Counted from the first letter of the stretch, positions 8,968 to 18,679 are shown. The stretch is 64,000 nt of DNA from Brevibacillus reuszeri (GCF_002897295.1 NZ_BEXF01000010.1:1-64000), one strand, 5' to 3'. Translations and numbers: made by a program. Notes: a model not told the origin generated them from the letters alone.

Positions 8968-9528
8968 TTACGCTAATCGATCGCGCGCCGGAAACAGCAA
9001 GGAAGAGGCACTTCCCAAAACAATGGTTAGGACTACACCCGAAATGATCATCTCTGGCAGCAGGTACGTAATATTGTAAACGAATGAGTACCAGGCTACA
9101 GGGGTTCCTTCTGGAGTATAATGACCAAACCAGACAATCCCGGAAATAAAATGGCACATGAATCTGCCGATAACTCCAATAAGCAAGCTGCTCCATAAAA
9201 CCATGATTCGCTGTTTCTTTCCTTCGTAGCCAGAAAGACGTATGAGGCCAGACAGTCCCAGTGCTGCAAAAGCAAGCGGATAATCCAAAAGCAGCTGGAT
9301 CGGATCTACGATCGTGCTGCCTAGCATCAGCTGCAAGAGGCCTACGATCGTCCCTGTGACGATCCCTGCTACTACCCCGCGACGCACGGCAATCAAAGCG
9401 ATCGGGACCATTACAAGCGAAACAGAGCCGCCCTGCGGCATGTCAAAAACCTTGATCTGGCTAAATACAACAGCAAGAGCGGCCATCATCGCCATCTCCA
9501 GCAAAGTCAGTAATCGTTGTCGATCCAA
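8968..9528 (-). CDS. thiT: Energy-coupled thiamine transporter ThiT (ECF S component)
   Basis: ThiT is the membrane S component that binds thiamine and works with a shared ECF energising module. The product of about 186 residues has six hydrophobic segments and the ThiT/YuaJ signature GRFMCHFISGIVWFG around residues 120-135, whose aromatics contribute to the thiamine site. I prefer the TTG at 9528 because AAGGAG lies eight bases before it; the GTG at 9537 overlaps that site. No TPP riboswitch (CTGAGA/ACCTGA pair) is visible in the 125 bases upstream. In B. subtilis this spot holds thiN, so the thiamine theme is kept with a different gene. Confidence 0.9.
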   Translation of the reverse strand: MDRQRLLTLLEMAMMAALAVVFSQIKVFDMPQGGSVSLVMVPIALIAVRRGVVAGIVTGTIVGLLQLMLGSTIVDPIQLLLDYPLAFAALGLSGLIRLSGYEGKKQRIMVLWSSLLIGVIGRFMCHFISGIVWFGHYTPEGTPVAWYSFVYNITYLLPEMIISGVVLTIVLGSASSLLFPARDRLA

Positions 9529-9620
9529 AAAACTCACTCCTTATAAAACATCATGAATAATGAAAATAGAGCAATCATCTATCAAAGGTGATTCTAGCCC
9601 AAGTATATGGTGAAGTCAAA

Positions 9621-9658
9621 GAGAAAAGCCGCGGAAATAACACTCCGCGACTCTTTTT
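9621..9658 (-). terminator. Terminator of the amino-acid ABC operon
   Basis: A 9-bp stem (AGTCGCGGA/TCCGCGGCT on the minus strand, one G-U pair) is followed by TTTTCTC immediately after the ATPase gene stop. A T-run is also present on the plus strand. Confidence 0.8.
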
Positions 9659-9664
9659 GCACAC

Positions 9665-10387
9665 TTAGCGAACCTTTTCCAGAAACTGCTTGGCTCGCTC
9701 GCTTTTCGGATTTTGAAAAAACTCTTTGGGTGGTGTATCTTCCTGCAAACGTCCATCATCTAAAAACAAGATTCGATCCGATACCTCTTCAGCAAACCTC
9801 ATTTCATGCGTCACAATCGCCATCGTCATCCCCGTATGCGCCAAGCCCTTCATAACCTCCAGCACTTCCTTTACCATCTCTGGATCGAGCGCAGAGGTCG
9901 GCTCATCGAATAGCATGATTTCCGGCTCCATGACCAATGATCGAGCGATTGCTACACGCTGCTTCTGACCACCGGACAAACGCGAAGGATAGACGCCTGC
10001 CTTGTCGGACAGCCCTACTCGTGCCAATAGCTCCTTCGCTTTTTTTTCAGCTTCGGACTTGGACATGCCTTTTACCTTGATCGGCGCGTAGGTCAAATTA
10101 TTCAAGACAGTCATATGTGGAAACAAATGAAAATGCTGAAATACCATCCCGATTTGCTGGCGAATTCTCATGACATCTGCTTTGGGATCGGTAATCTCTG
10201 CTCCGTTGATCGCAATGCTCCCCGTCGTCGGAACCTCCAACAGATTCATACAGCGCAAAAGCGTCGATTTACCAGAGCCGGATGGTCCGATAATCGCAAC
10301 CACTTCACCTTTTCCAATCTCGGTTGTAATTCCTTTTAATACGTCCAGTTGGCCAAACGATTTCGTAATGTTGTCTATCTTAATCAC
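9665..10387 (-). CDS. Polar amino-acid ABC transporter ATP-binding protein (GlnQ type)
   Basis: A 240-residue ATPase of the PAAT transporter family. Walker [10 protein letters not shown] lies near residues 34-42, the signature LSGGQ near 135, and Walker [13 protein letters not shown] near 155, followed by the switch histidine in VTHEM. The start is GTG at 10387, with GGAGG ten bases upstream, inside the 3' end of the permease gene (8-base overlap). The order on the minus strand is binding protein, permease, ATPase, a complete importer. Glutamine is the commonest substrate of close relatives, but the ligand is not decided by the sequence. Confidence 0.93.
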   Translation of the reverse strand: MIKIDNITKSFGQLDVLKGITTEIGKGEVVAIIGPSGSGKSTLLRCMNLLEVPTTGSIAINGAEITDPKADVMRIRQQIGMVFQHFHLFPHMTVLNNLTYAPIKVKGMSKSEAEKKAKELLARVGLSDKAGVYPSRLSGGQKQRVAIARSLVMEPEIMLFDEPTSALDPEMVKEVLEVMKGLAHTGMTMAIVTHEMRFAEEVSDRILFLDDGRLQEDTPPKEFFQNPKSERAKQFLEKVR

Positions 10388-11039
10388 TGCGTCTCATCCT
10401 CCGTTCCACGACACGCGCTATCCAGGTCAGGAACATGACCATGACATAATACAGGACACCCGCGATGAGGTATGGCTCAAAGTAACGATAAATCGCCCCT
10501 TTGACGACGTTCGCATTTTGCAAAATATCCGCCAAGCCGATGGTGGAAACGAGAGCTGATTCTTTCAAGAGAGCAATTGTTTCATTCACAAGCGCAGGCA
10601 AAATATTTTTGATCCCTTGTGGCAGGATGATATCCAGCATCATTCGTCTGTAGGGAATCCCCAAGGCTTTTGCTGCTTCCCACTGCCCTTTATCGACGGC
10701 CAAAATCCCCCCGCGAATCGTCTCGGAGATGTACGCTGCTGAGTTCAACGTAAACGTCAAAACGGCTGCTTCCAGCTGTGAAATGTTGTAGCCTGTCAGT
10801 TGAGGGGTCGCAAAGTAAACAAAGGTGAGCTGCAAAATGAGCGGTGTGCCGCGAAATACAGAAGTATAGGCGACAGCTAGCCAGTTCAGCGGCCCGAACT
10901 TAGATATTTTAATAAGTGCAAGAATGGAACCCCAGATAAAACCAAGTACAACAGAAAGCAATGTGACCTGTAACGTGACCTTTATCCCTTCGAAAATGAA
11001 AGGGATATAGGGCACAATTTGTGCAAAATCCAAATTCAT
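10380..11039 (-). CDS. Polar amino-acid ABC transporter permease (GlnP type)
   Basis: A membrane permease of about 219 residues from the His/Glu/Gln/Arg/opine family. It shows several hydrophobic segments, the early [12 protein letters not shown] region and the cytoplasmic EAA loop [25 protein letters not shown] stretch that docks on the ATPase. The start is placed at the ATG at 11039, with AAGGAG eleven bases upstream; the in-frame TTG at 11060 would contain that ribosome site. It lies between the binding-protein and ATPase genes. Confidence 0.92.
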   Translation of the reverse strand: MNLDFAQIVPYIPFIFEGIKVTLQVTLLSVVLGFIWGSILALIKISKFGPLNWLAVAYTSVFRGTPLILQLTFVYFATPQLTGYNISQLEAAVLTFTLNSAAYISETIRGGILAVDKGQWEAAKALGIPYRRMMLDIILPQGIKNILPALVNETIALLKESALVSTIGLADILQNANVVKGAIYRYFEPYLIAGVLYYVMVMFLTWIARVVERRMRRSD

Positions 11040-11095
11040 GCCCTTCCCCACTCCTTGCAAAAGTTGTTAATTCCTCATGCTGTGCGGAGGAGAAA

Positions 11096-11929
11096 TTATT
11101 GTCCGAACCATTTTTGAATCAGCTTGTCCATTTCTCCGTTTTCCTGCATCTTTTTAATTACCTTGTTAAACTCCTCTACATGCTCCGAGCCTTTCGGGAA
11201 AGCGATCGCCGTACCAGTAGATTCTGCGGTTTCAATCGTAGCCAGCTGCAAGCCCTCGTTGTTTTCCACAAAGCCTTTTGCTACATGGTCTTCAATGATT
11301 GCCGCATCTACACGACCAGTCTTTACTTCCTCTACAATTTCACCGATTTTGTTCAGTGAAACAACCTGTAGCCCTTGTACGGTTTTAGCTGCATCTTTAG
11401 CAGTTGTTTCTTGTGTGGAGCCAAGCTGAACCGCTACCTTTTTGCCTGCCAGCTGATCAAGCTTGGTGACCCCGGAATCTTTTTTGGAAACAATCGTATT
11501 TCTCGCCTCATGATAAACGACGGAGAAATCAACATTCTTTTCGCGATCAGGTGTTGGGTTCATACCCGCCATCACGAAATCTGCACGTTTCGTTTGCAGG
11601 GCAGGAACGAGTCCGTCAAAATTCATGTCATTGATTTGCACTTCGTAGCCAAGCTCTTTTCCAATATATTTGGCGATGTCTACATCAAAGCCGACGATTT
11701 CATCTTTACCGCTCGTCAAATCGTGAAATTCATACGGCTTGAAATCGGCAGAGGTTGCCATCGTCAACGTTTTCGCTCCCCCAGTAGCTGGAGTCGTTTG
11801 CCCCTGTCCTGCTTGAGGCTGGCTTGGCTGTTGCCCAGCTCCGGACTGGTTGCCTGTTCCGCAGCCTGTCATGACTGCCATTGCCAAAAGAGAAGAAAGC
11901 GCCATCGAAAAGAAAGTATGTTTTTTCAT
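11096..11929 (-). CDS. Polar amino-acid ABC transporter substrate-binding lipoprotein
   Basis: A 277-residue solute-binding protein. The signal peptide ends in a lipobox (MTGC) near residue 21, so the mature protein is lipid-anchored outside the membrane. A low-complexity G/Q/S/P/T linker (about residues 24-50) follows. The SBP_bac_3 fold begins with TMATSADFKPYEF and contains GFDVDIAKYIGKELG and FVMAGMNPT. The start at 11929 is supported by GGGGG six bases upstream. It heads the three-gene importer operon and has 659 bases of gene-free DNA upstream. Confidence 0.94.
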   Translation of the reverse strand: MKKHTFFSMALSSLLAMAVMTGCGTGNQSGAGQQPSQPQAGQGQTTPATGGAKTLTMATSADFKPYEFHDLTSGKDEIVGFDVDIAKYIGKELGYEVQINDMNFDGLVPALQTKRADFVMAGMNPTPDREKNVDFSVVYHEARNTIVSKKDSGVTKLDQLAGKKVAVQLGSTQETTAKDAAKTVQGLQVVSLNKIGEIVEEVKTGRVDAAIIEDHVAKGFVENNEGLQLATIETAESTGTAIAFPKGSEHVEEFNKVIKKMQENGEMDKLIQKWFGQ

Positions 11930-12588
11930 GTTGAACCCCCATTGAAATTGAATTGCTGCAAAAGCTGTCATGCTTGCTTGAGATATTTTACACGACAACT
12001 TATATTTATGCATAGCAATGATTATTTTAAACAATAACTAGACAATTTCAACTGTTTTTTACCCTTATTTTAAATATCCAATATACAGAATTTTATACAC
12101 AAATTGATTTTCATAAATGATTGATGGCTGTAGTATGTCCTGTTTTTTAATTCCTATCGTTTTTAAAACAAAGACCGGATTCACGGACACAAAAACTCAT
12201 TCATGGCAAGAATAAAACATAGGTCATTAGAACTATTTTCGTTCGCATGAAATTTGTTTATCAGACTAGTTTTCATGACTAAAATTGTTGAAAAGAAATG
12301 ATTTTTGCAATTTTTTCACTATTGACTTTATGGATTACACCATTAAACGATTTAGTTTACTGGTAAAATAGACCTATTGTTTTAGTGGGTTTATTTTCCT
12401 AAATAGTATTAATTGTATATAAAGCCTTGTGCTCCATGTTATTTCCCAGCTTGAAATCCGATTATTTCCATGCTTATAATGGATATGGCAAAACTTGGTT
12501 CCGTTATCTTTATAATGGAATCTTGTCTTGCTCTACTTTCGATTGGGCAGACATATATATATTCCTATCGAAAAAAGAAGGAGATGAG
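11930..12588. other. AT-rich intergenic region between two divergent units
   Basis: These 659 bases separate the divergent amino-acid ABC operon and the RDD gene. The stretch is far richer in A+T than its surroundings, with several T-runs and imperfect ATGAAA/TTTCAT inverted repeats near 12246-12286. TTGACT at 12323 is a possible plus-strand -35 without a convincing -10. An in-frame open extension of the RDD gene starts at 12427 but lacks a ribosome site. I see no riboswitch, tRNA or credible ORF. Confidence 0.5.
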
Positions 12589-13023
12589 ATGATGGAAAGT
12601 TTGGAAGTAACAAAACCGTTGCTTAGCAATCCTGTTGGCTTCTGGCGTCGCTTTGGAGCAGCTATCTTGGATGGCCTCATTATTGGTATACCATTATCAA
12701 TTATTGCGTACTTGATCACAGGTGAAAATCAAGGACACTGGTCGACCAATACAATCTCGACCCTGTATACTCTGTTGCTACCGATCTTCTGGTATGGATA
12801 TACCGTAGGGAAGAAAATCCTTGGCATTCGTATCGTAAAGGTGGACGGAGAGCCTGTAGGAATTGGAGCTATGCTGCTCCGCGTGCTTGTAGGGGGACTC
12901 ATTTACGCTATTACTTTTGGACTTGCGGCAATTGCTAGTGCGATTATGGTTGGTGTTCGTCAAGACAAGCGAGCGATCCACGATTTGATTGCAGGTACTT
13001 ACGTTACATCTGATCGACCGTAA
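12589..13023 (+). CDS. RDD family membrane protein
   Basis: A 144-residue RDD-domain protein. The conserved N-terminal arginines (FWRRFGAAILDG), three hydrophobic segments, the GKKILGIRIVKVDGEPVG loop and the C-terminal RQDKRAIHDLIAGT motif are all present. RDD proteins are poorly characterised; some act as ion exchangers or accessory membrane proteins. Either of two consecutive ATGs (12589, 12592) fits the GAAGGAG site. It is monocistronic with its own terminator and inserted between rpe and the ABC operon. Confidence 0.85.
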   Translation: MMESLEVTKPLLSNPVGFWRRFGAAILDGLIIGIPLSIIAYLITGENQGHWSTNTISTLYTLLLPIFWYGYTVGKKILGIRIVKVDGEPVGIGAMLLRVLVGGLIYAITFGLAAIASAIMVGVRQDKRAIHDLIAGTYVTSDRP

Positions 13024-13051
13024 GGCAGTTACTTTTACCAAAATGATGGTA

Positions 13052-13086
13052 GACCGGGAACGCTTTTGTTCTCGGTTTCTTTTTTG
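13052..13086 (+). terminator. RDD gene terminator
   Basis: GACCGGGAAC pairs with GTTCTCGGT across a six-base loop and is followed by TTTCTTTTTTG on the plus strand. Confidence 0.8.
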
Positions 13087-13108
13087 TTCCTGCGCACGGA
13101 TCGGTAAA

Positions 13109-13147
13109 CAAAAAAGCCATCGGTGCTCGGAAGCACCAAATGGCTTT
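13109..13147 (-). terminator. rpe operon terminator
   Basis: The minus strand has a strong stem, AAAGCCAT..GGTGCT with AGCACC..ATGGCTTT and a tiny loop, followed by TTTTTTG. It lies 15 bases after the rpe stop and closes the long operon. Confidence 0.85.
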
Positions 13148-13161
13148 GCTTGATTGAATCA

Positions 13162-13809
13162 TTATCCTCGAACAGCTGCGATTGCTTGCGCTCGATCTGC
13201 TTGATTGAATACAGCATTTCCCGCTACAAGAACAGTCGCTCCCGCTTCCGTACACAGACGCGCTGTTTCGGCATTAACTCCGCCGTCAATTTCAATCTCA
13301 ACGTGTCCCAAGCCACGCTCGTCCAGCATACGGCGCAGTTCTTTAATCTTCGGCACGACATTGTGAATAAACTTTTGTCCACCGAAGCCTGGATTGACAG
13401 TCATCAATAAGACCATATCCAGATCAGTCAGTACATGTTCAATCGTTGCCAGTGGAGTAGCAGGATTGAGAACAACGCCTGCCTTTACCCCTTGCTCCTT
13501 GATCAAGTACAGGGAACGGTGCAAATGGCGACATGCTTCCTGATGAACCGTAATCCAATCCGCTCCACTCTTAGCGAACTGCGGAATATACTGATCCGGG
13601 TCCTCAATCATGAGATGCACGTCAAGTGGCAGATTGGTTACCGGACGGATCGCATCTACAATCAACGGCCCGATTGTGATGTTCGGAACAAAATGCCCAT
13701 CCATGACGTCGACGTGAATCCAATCCGCGCCTCCTTTTTCTACATCTCGAATCTCATCGCCCAAACGGGCAAAATCTGCTGACAGGATAGAAGGTGCGAT
13801 TTTTACCAT
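13162..13809 (-). CDS. rpe: Ribulose-phosphate 3-epimerase
   Basis: It interconverts ribulose-5-phosphate and xylulose-5-phosphate in the pentose phosphate pathway. The 215-residue TIM barrel shows IAPSILSADFARLG, the metal/catalytic stretch WIHVDVMDGHFVPNI, HLMIEDPD, MTVNPGFGGQKF and the C-terminal phosphate-binding EIDGGVN. It overlaps the end of rsgA by seven bases and is the last gene of the prpC-prkC-rsgA-rpe unit, the order kept across Bacilli. Confidence 0.97.
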   Translation of the reverse strand: MVKIAPSILSADFARLGDEIRDVEKGGADWIHVDVMDGHFVPNITIGPLIVDAIRPVTNLPLDVHLMIEDPDQYIPQFAKSGADWITVHQEACRHLHRSLYLIKEQGVKAGVVLNPATPLATIEHVLTDLDMVLLMTVNPGFGGQKFIHNVVPKIKELRRMLDERGLGHVEIEIDGGVNAETARLCTEAGATVLVAGNAVFNQADRAQAIAAVRG

Positions 13810-14693
13810 GGCTTGTTCCTCCGTTGATATTCTTTTAGCTCTTCACGAAATTGTTTATAGTTTTCATAGCGCTCCATGCAGAGCTCCCCTGCAGCCAGTG
13901 CTTCCTGTACTGCACAGGACGGTTCACTAACATGCAAGCAACCACGAAACTTGCATTCGGGGCTCAGGGCGGCGAAATCACGGAAGCAGTCAGCCAAATC
14001 CAGTTCAGTAAAATCCATAAACTCCAGTGAACTGAATCCAGGTGTATCTGCTACATATCCACCGCCATCCACCGGTATTAATTCAACATGACGTGTCGTG
14101 TGCTTTCCTCGCCCAAGCTTTTGACTGACATCGCCCGTTTGCAGGCTGACACCCGGGAAAAGCATGTTGATGAGCGATGATTTCCCCACACCGGACTGTC
14201 CGGCGAATACAGAGATTTTGTCATGCAAAATGTCACGTACTTCTTGCAGCCCCCGCTCCTGGACCGTCGATGTAGGTATGACGGTATAGCCGATCGCTTC
14301 ATACTTTTTGACAATCTCAGCGACCTCATCCTCTGAGACATGGTCCGCTTTGGATAAAACGATCACAGAGTCGATCCCTGCACGTTCTGTGTGCACGAGA
14401 AACTTGTCCAAGAGCAGTGGACTAAACATCGGCTTGTACATTGAAAAAACGAGTACCGCTTGATCCACATTGGAAATGGGCGGACGGACCAGCTCACTGG
14501 TCCTCTCGCCCACCTCCATCACATAGCCTTCTTCCTCATTAATCGGATCATAGACGACCCAATCACCGACAAGCGGATTTACTTTGGCGTCTTTTTTCTT
14601 GAAAAGCCCTCGTGCACGGCAACTGTAGATGCGCCCTTCGTCGGCTACATAGTAGAAGCCACTCAGCGCTTTCACAATCCGTCCTTCTGGCAT
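13803..14693 (-). CDS. rsgA: Small ribosomal subunit biogenesis GTPase RsgA
   Basis: A circularly permuted GTPase that matures the 30S subunit. Over 296 residues it has an N-terminal OB fold, then the permuted G motifs in the order G4 (VLSKADH, near 110), G1 (GQSGVGKSSL, near 170) and G3 (VADTPGFSS, near 215). A C-terminal zinc finger (C, CxH and C ligands in SPECKFRGCLHVSEPSC) follows. It sits between the kinase prkC and rpe; in B. subtilis its homologue is a PrkC substrate, which fits co-transcription. Confidence 0.96.
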   Translation of the reverse strand: MPEGRIVKALSGFYYVADEGRIYSCRARGLFKKKDAKVNPLVGDWVVYDPINEEEGYVMEVGERTSELVRPPISNVDQAVLVFSMYKPMFSPLLLDKFLVHTERAGIDSVIVLSKADHVSEDEVAEIVKKYEAIGYTVIPTSTVQERGLQEVRDILHDKISVFAGQSGVGKSSLINMLFPGVSLQTGDVSQKLGRGKHTTRHVELIPVDGGGYVADTPGFSSLEFMDFTELDLADCFRDFAALSPECKFRGCLHVSEPSCAVQEALAAGELCMERYENYKQFREELKEYQRRNKPW

Positions 14694-14712
14694 TCATGTC
14701 CCTCCACTATCC

Positions 14713-16695
14713 TTATGGCAAGCTACTATATGCTACTGGAATGGTTTGATACTCATTAAACTGGGTGTCGTTTGGTCGTTTAACCGTCGCAACGACCTTT
14801 CCGTCCTGTTGCGGAGAGAGAACCAATGGAACCCCGTATTCCTTGCTCTCTGCAATTTTTTCCTGGTATACGACCATATTTTTTCCGCGTGCATCTGTAA
14901 CTTCGATCTTGATTTCAATTTCTTCACCCGGAACAACCTCGACGAAAACAGGTATATTCGGGAACTTGGCGTCAGCAGGATATTGTCCGTTACTTACTGT
15001 TAATGGTACAGAAACACCTCTTTGCACCGACATACCTGGATCGTAAGGATGAGTCGATAGCACAATGCCCTCTTTGTCAGTTATATAAGTAGGCTCTTTT
15101 TTAATTTCGCCTATTAAGAGTCCTTCCTTATACAGCTCAACTTGTGCAGCCTCTGTAGATTTGTTCCTAACATCAGGCATTTTGACGAAGCCTTTGCCTT
15201 TGCTGACAGTGATGGTTACCTTATCCTTTGTCGGATATACTTTGGCATTTGCTTCAGGTGACTGCTTGATAACCTGTCCTACCTCGGCCTGATCATCCGT
15301 CTCTTCCACAAAGGTGACATTTTCCAGCTTGAAGCCTGCTTGTTTCAAGGTGTCTTCTGCTGTCGAACGCGGCAAGGAAACGAGATTTGGCATGTCAATT
15401 TGTTCCTGCCCTTTGCTCACATAGATCGTCACGACAGCCTTTTCCTTCAGCTTCATCGTGGGCCCCGGATCCTGTCTGATGACTATTCCCTTTTCGATGG
15501 AGTCATTAGCCTCCTCGATGACCTGCGGGACGAGCTTGGCCTCCTCGATCTTTTTCGTGGCAAGAGATACAGGGGAGCCTTCCACTGGAGGAACCGATAC
15601 TTCAGGTACAGATGGCACAAAATTCAACAGCAGATTGAAGCCGAAGAACGCGAGCACGAAGAACAGTCCAATCCCTGCTAACCAGAGAATCGTTTTTAGC
15701 CACCACTTCTTGGCTGGCTTCTCTTCTTCGCTGTCATTTTGCGGCTCTTGGCGCTTGCGCTGTCCTACACCTGTCCGACCGTTGGTGTTGCCCTCCATCA
15801 TTTCCGGAGTAATGATGGGAACGACTCTTGTCATTTCATCATCCTCAGGAAAGATCAGCTTGTCTTCATGCAAGCGTTCTGGAAATAGGCAGGTCTCCAA
15901 ATCTTCAAGCATTTCTCTTGCTGAAGAGTAGCGGAGAAACGGATCTTTGACGAGCGCCTTGAAAATGACGTTTTCCACACTTTGCGGGATTGCCGGGTTT
16001 ACGGTACGCGGCTCGGGCAGCGGCTCCTGCAAATGCTTGAGTGCTACAGAGATTGGCGAATCTCCGGAAAAAGGAAGTTCACCTGTAACCATTTCATAAA
16101 GCACAATCCCCAGTGAGTACAGATCCGACTTTTCTCCTGTAATGCCGCCTCTGGCCTGCTCTGGAGAAAAATAATGAACCGACCCCAGCATTGCATTTGT
16201 ATGTGTAATCGTGGCGGAGGTAACTGCTCGGGCAATCCCGAAGTCCGTTACTTTTACCCGCCCATTTTTTCCAATCATGATATTGTGCGGCTTGATGTCT
16301 CTGTGAATAATTTGGTTCTGATGCGCATGGTCGAGAGCATCGCAGATCTGTTCGGCAATTCTAACCGCTTCTTCAACAGGCAAAGCTCCCCGCTGAATGA
16401 TGACTTCTTTTAACGTGTAGCCTTCTATGTACTCCATCACCATGTAATGGGTATCGCCTTCTTGGCCTACATCATAAACCCCCACCACATTGGGGTGAGA
16501 CAAGCTTGCTACTGCCTGTGCTTCGCGCCGAAACCGATTCACAAAGTCTTCATCCGTGCAAAACTGCGAGCGCAGTACCTTGACGGCTACCGGACGATTC
16601 AAAATCAAATCTCTGGCCTTATACACAATAGCCATACCGCCCCCACCGACGCGGGATTCCAATTGGTACCGTCCTCCCAGTCGTTGACCTTCCAT
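14713..16695 (-). CDS. prkC: PASTA-domain serine/threonine protein kinase PrkC
   Basis: A membrane kinase that senses muropeptides or lipid II and phosphorylates proteins of translation and cell-wall control; in Bacilli it triggers spore germination. The 660-residue protein has an N-terminal Hanks kinase domain (GxGGMAIVYKARD, catalytic HRDIKPHN, TDFGIARA) and an acidic/basic linker. One transmembrane helix lies around residues 337-360, followed by three extracellular PASTA repeats and a beta-rich tail. I start at the ATG at 16695, not the GTG at 16704, because the AGAGGGG site fits only the former. It is five bases after its phosphatase prpC. Confidence 0.95.
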   Translation of the reverse strand: MEGQRLGGRYQLESRVGGGGMAIVYKARDLILNRPVAVKVLRSQFCTDEDFVNRFRREAQAVASLSHPNVVGVYDVGQEGDTHYMVMEYIEGYTLKEVIIQRGALPVEEAVRIAEQICDALDHAHQNQIIHRDIKPHNIMIGKNGRVKVTDFGIARAVTSATITHTNAMLGSVHYFSPEQARGGITGEKSDLYSLGIVLYEMVTGELPFSGDSPISVALKHLQEPLPEPRTVNPAIPQSVENVIFKALVKDPFLRYSSAREMLEDLETCLFPERLHEDKLIFPEDDEMTRVVPIITPEMMEGNTNGRTGVGQRKRQEPQNDSEEEKPAKKWWLKTILWLAGIGLFFVLAFFGFNLLLNFVPSVPEVSVPPVEGSPVSLATKKIEEAKLVPQVIEEANDSIEKGIVIRQDPGPTMKLKEKAVVTIYVSKGQEQIDMPNLVSLPRSTAEDTLKQAGFKLENVTFVEETDDQAEVGQVIKQSPEANAKVYPTKDKVTITVSKGKGFVKMPDVRNKSTEAAQVELYKEGLLIGEIKKEPTYITDKEGIVLSTHPYDPGMSVQRGVSVPLTVSNGQYPADAKFPNIPVFVEVVPGEEIEIKIEVTDARGKNMVVYQEKIAESKEYGVPLVLSPQQDGKVVATVKRPNDTQFNEYQTIPVAYSSLP

Positions 16696-16700
16696 CTCTC

Positions 16701-17456
16701 TCACCCCTCTTTCTGACTGGTATCAGGCGTATTTCGGACGGCTACCAGTGTGATGTTATCTTCTCCACCGGCTGTCAATGCCTCGTCTACGAGGCCGTCC
16801 ACCTTTGCTTGCAACGATACCATTCTATTCAACCACTCTTCCAAGGAACTGCTGCTAACCTTATTGCTCAGTCCATCTGAGCAAATAAGAACAACATCGC
16901 CATCTGACCATGAAAACTGTCCCAGATCAATCAATACATCCGGTTCCGTTCCAAGCGATCGCATGATCACATTGCGATGAGGATGAACAGATGCTTCTTC
17001 TGGCGTAATCTGTCCATTTTTTAGCAGCTCGTTCACAAGGGAGTGATCTTCTGTTTTCATGACAAGACCATCCTGGCTAAAGTGATACAGACGGCTGTCG
17101 CCAATATGTGCAGTTATGACTGAGCTAGGACCAAGCAAGGCAGCAACAACTGTCGTACCCATGCCATTACATTCCGGATGCTCCTCTGCATACTCATAAA
17201 CCTCTTTATTGGCGAGCAGGACGGCGTTCATCAGTTGCTCACGCGCGTCCTCTCCGTCTATATCCTTATCCAAATGGCGCAGTTCTTTTACTATTCTCTC
17301 AACAGCGAGCCTGCTGGCGATATCGCCAGCCTGATGACCGCCCATTCCATCTGCTACTACTGCCAGTACACGTCCGTTCAGGTCCTCTACACAGGCAAAA
17401 TAATCTTCGTTTACCTGTCGGATGCGACCGACATGGGATTTCATCGCGATATCCAT
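16701..17456 (-). CDS. prpC: PP2C-type Ser/Thr phosphatase PrpC (Stp)
   Basis: It reverses phosphorylation by PrkC. The 251-residue PPM-family enzyme shows VGRIRQVNEDYF, the metal-binding VVADGMGGHQAGD near residue 35, AHIGDSRLYHF, ICSDGLSNKV and GGEDNITLVAV near the C-terminus. These supply the expected Asp residues for two Mn/Mg ions. It lies four bases after rlmN and just before prkC, a coupled kinase/phosphatase pair. Confidence 0.96.
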   Translation of the reverse strand: MDIAMKSHVGRIRQVNEDYFACVEDLNGRVLAVVADGMGGHQAGDIASRLAVERIVKELRHLDKDIDGEDAREQLMNAVLLANKEVYEYAEEHPECNGMGTTVVAALLGPSSVITAHIGDSRLYHFSQDGLVMKTEDHSLVNELLKNGQITPEEASVHPHRNVIMRSLGTEPDVLIDLGQFSWSDGDVVLICSDGLSNKVSSSSLEEWLNRMVSLQAKVDGLVDEALTAGGEDNITLVAVRNTPDTSQKEG

Positions 17457-17460
17457 GGCA

Positions 17461-18531
17461 TCACCCCACGGTTTCTTTAGCGTGTTGTGCCCTCAATTGT
17501 CCACATGCAGCTGCAATATCGCTGCCTTGCTCGCGTCTGATGGTCACATTGATTCCCTTATCCTCCAAAATACGTTTGAACTGAAAAATCTCGTCACGCG
17601 GTGTACGTACATAATCACGCTCCGGCACATAGTTTACCGGGATCAGATTGACGTGGCACAGCATGTCGCCGATCAGGCTAGCCAGCTCTTCGGCATGCTC
17701 TGGCTGATCGTTTTTTCCTCCAAACAGGCCATATTCAAAGCTGATTCGACGACCTGTTTTGTTAATGTAATGATGGCAGGCTTCCATCAGCTTGGCAAGC
17801 GGAAAGCCACGGTTGATTGGCATCAGGCTACTACGCAGCTCTGTGTTTGGAGCGTGCAGAGAAATAGCCAGATTCACTTGTCCGCCTCTTTCAGCAAACT
17901 CATAAATTTTTGGCACAATACCACTGGTGGAGACCGTGATATGGCGTGCACCTATGTTCAATCCACGGTTGTCGTTGATGACAGACAGGAAGGCCATCAA
18001 GCTCTCGAAGTTCTCAAACGGCTCTCCAATACCCATAACGACGACGTGGCTTACACGCTCGCCATCTGCGTCCAGTCTGCGCTGAGCCATCAATACTTGA
18101 GATACGATTTCACCTGCATCCAGGTTACGTTTTAGCCCGCCGAGTGTTGATGCGCAAAACGTACAGCCAATCCGGCAGCCAACCTGTGTAGTCACACAGA
18201 TGCTGTTTCCATAGTTATGACGCATAATTACCGTTTCAATGGCATGTCCGTCGACCAGCTGGAACAAAAACTTGATCGTTCCGTCTTGAGATTCCTGATG
18301 AGTAATTTCTTTTAACGGGTCCATCCGGAATGTATCGGACAGCTTTTGACGCAAATCCTTGGATAGATTGCTCATTTCATCAAAAGAAGTCACGCGCTTT
18401 ACATAGAGCCAGTCAAAAATTTGCTGGGCGCGAAATGCTTTGTCTCCAATTTCAGTGAGCCATGCTTTCATTTCATCTTGCGTCAAACTGTAAATGAGCG
18501 GCTTTGCGCTCGTAAATGTTGTAAGCGGCAT
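17461..18531 (-). CDS. rlmN: 23S rRNA (adenine-C2)-methyltransferase RlmN
   Basis: A radical-SAM enzyme that methylates C2 of A2503 in 23S rRNA and A37 in some tRNAs. The 356-residue protein has the cluster motif CRIGCTFC with cysteines at about 119, 123 and 126, the MGIGEP SAM-binding stretch, and a C-terminal catalytic cysteine near residue 343 (AAACGQL). These features and the sequence fit RlmN better than the antibiotic-resistance relative Cfr. It is first in an rlmN-prpC-prkC-rsgA-rpe run and is separated from rsmB by a hairpin. Confidence 0.96.
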   Translation of the reverse strand: MPLTTFTSAKPLIYSLTQDEMKAWLTEIGDKAFRAQQIFDWLYVKRVTSFDEMSNLSKDLRQKLSDTFRMDPLKEITHQESQDGTIKFLFQLVDGHAIETVIMRHNYGNSICVTTQVGCRIGCTFCASTLGGLKRNLDAGEIVSQVLMAQRRLDADGERVSHVVVMGIGEPFENFESLMAFLSVINDNRGLNIGARHITVSTSGIVPKIYEFAERGGQVNLAISLHAPNTELRSSLMPINRGFPLAKLMEACHHYINKTGRRISFEYGLFGGKNDQPEHAEELASLIGDMLCHVNLIPVNYVPERDYVRTPRDEIFQFKRILEDKGINVTIRREQGSDIAAACGQLRAQHAKETVG

Positions 18532-18679
18532 TGCTGTTTTTCACATCCTCAAAAAATCATTGCTTAAATTGTCATTCTATCATTGTACCTCTACTGGCGT
18601 CTCGCTTCAAACGGTTTCGACATCCAATTAACAAATGCGTCGCTTTTCCTAGTGTAAACAAATCTACAGGACCGCAAAC

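Noticed and set aside
9538..9664. TPP riboswitch upstream of thiT
   Set aside because: thiT genes are often TPP-controlled, but neither the CTGAGA nor the ACCTGA element is present on the minus strand here.
11375..12037. Long plus-strand open frame opposite the amino-acid-binding lipoprotein
   Set aside because: It is antisense to a well-supported gene, has no ribosome site and gives a low-complexity, Cys/His/Arg-rich translation typical of shadow frames.
12427..12588. In-frame upstream extension of the RDD gene
   Set aside because: No ribosome site at 12427, atypical composition; GAAGGAG directly precedes the ATGs at 12589/12592.
17461..18531. Cfr-type antibiotic-resistance methyltransferase instead of RlmN
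   Set aside because: Genomic context (next to prpC/prkC) and the overall sequence are those of housekeeping RlmN; Cfr and RlmN share the cysteine motif, so the motif alone is not evidence of resistance.
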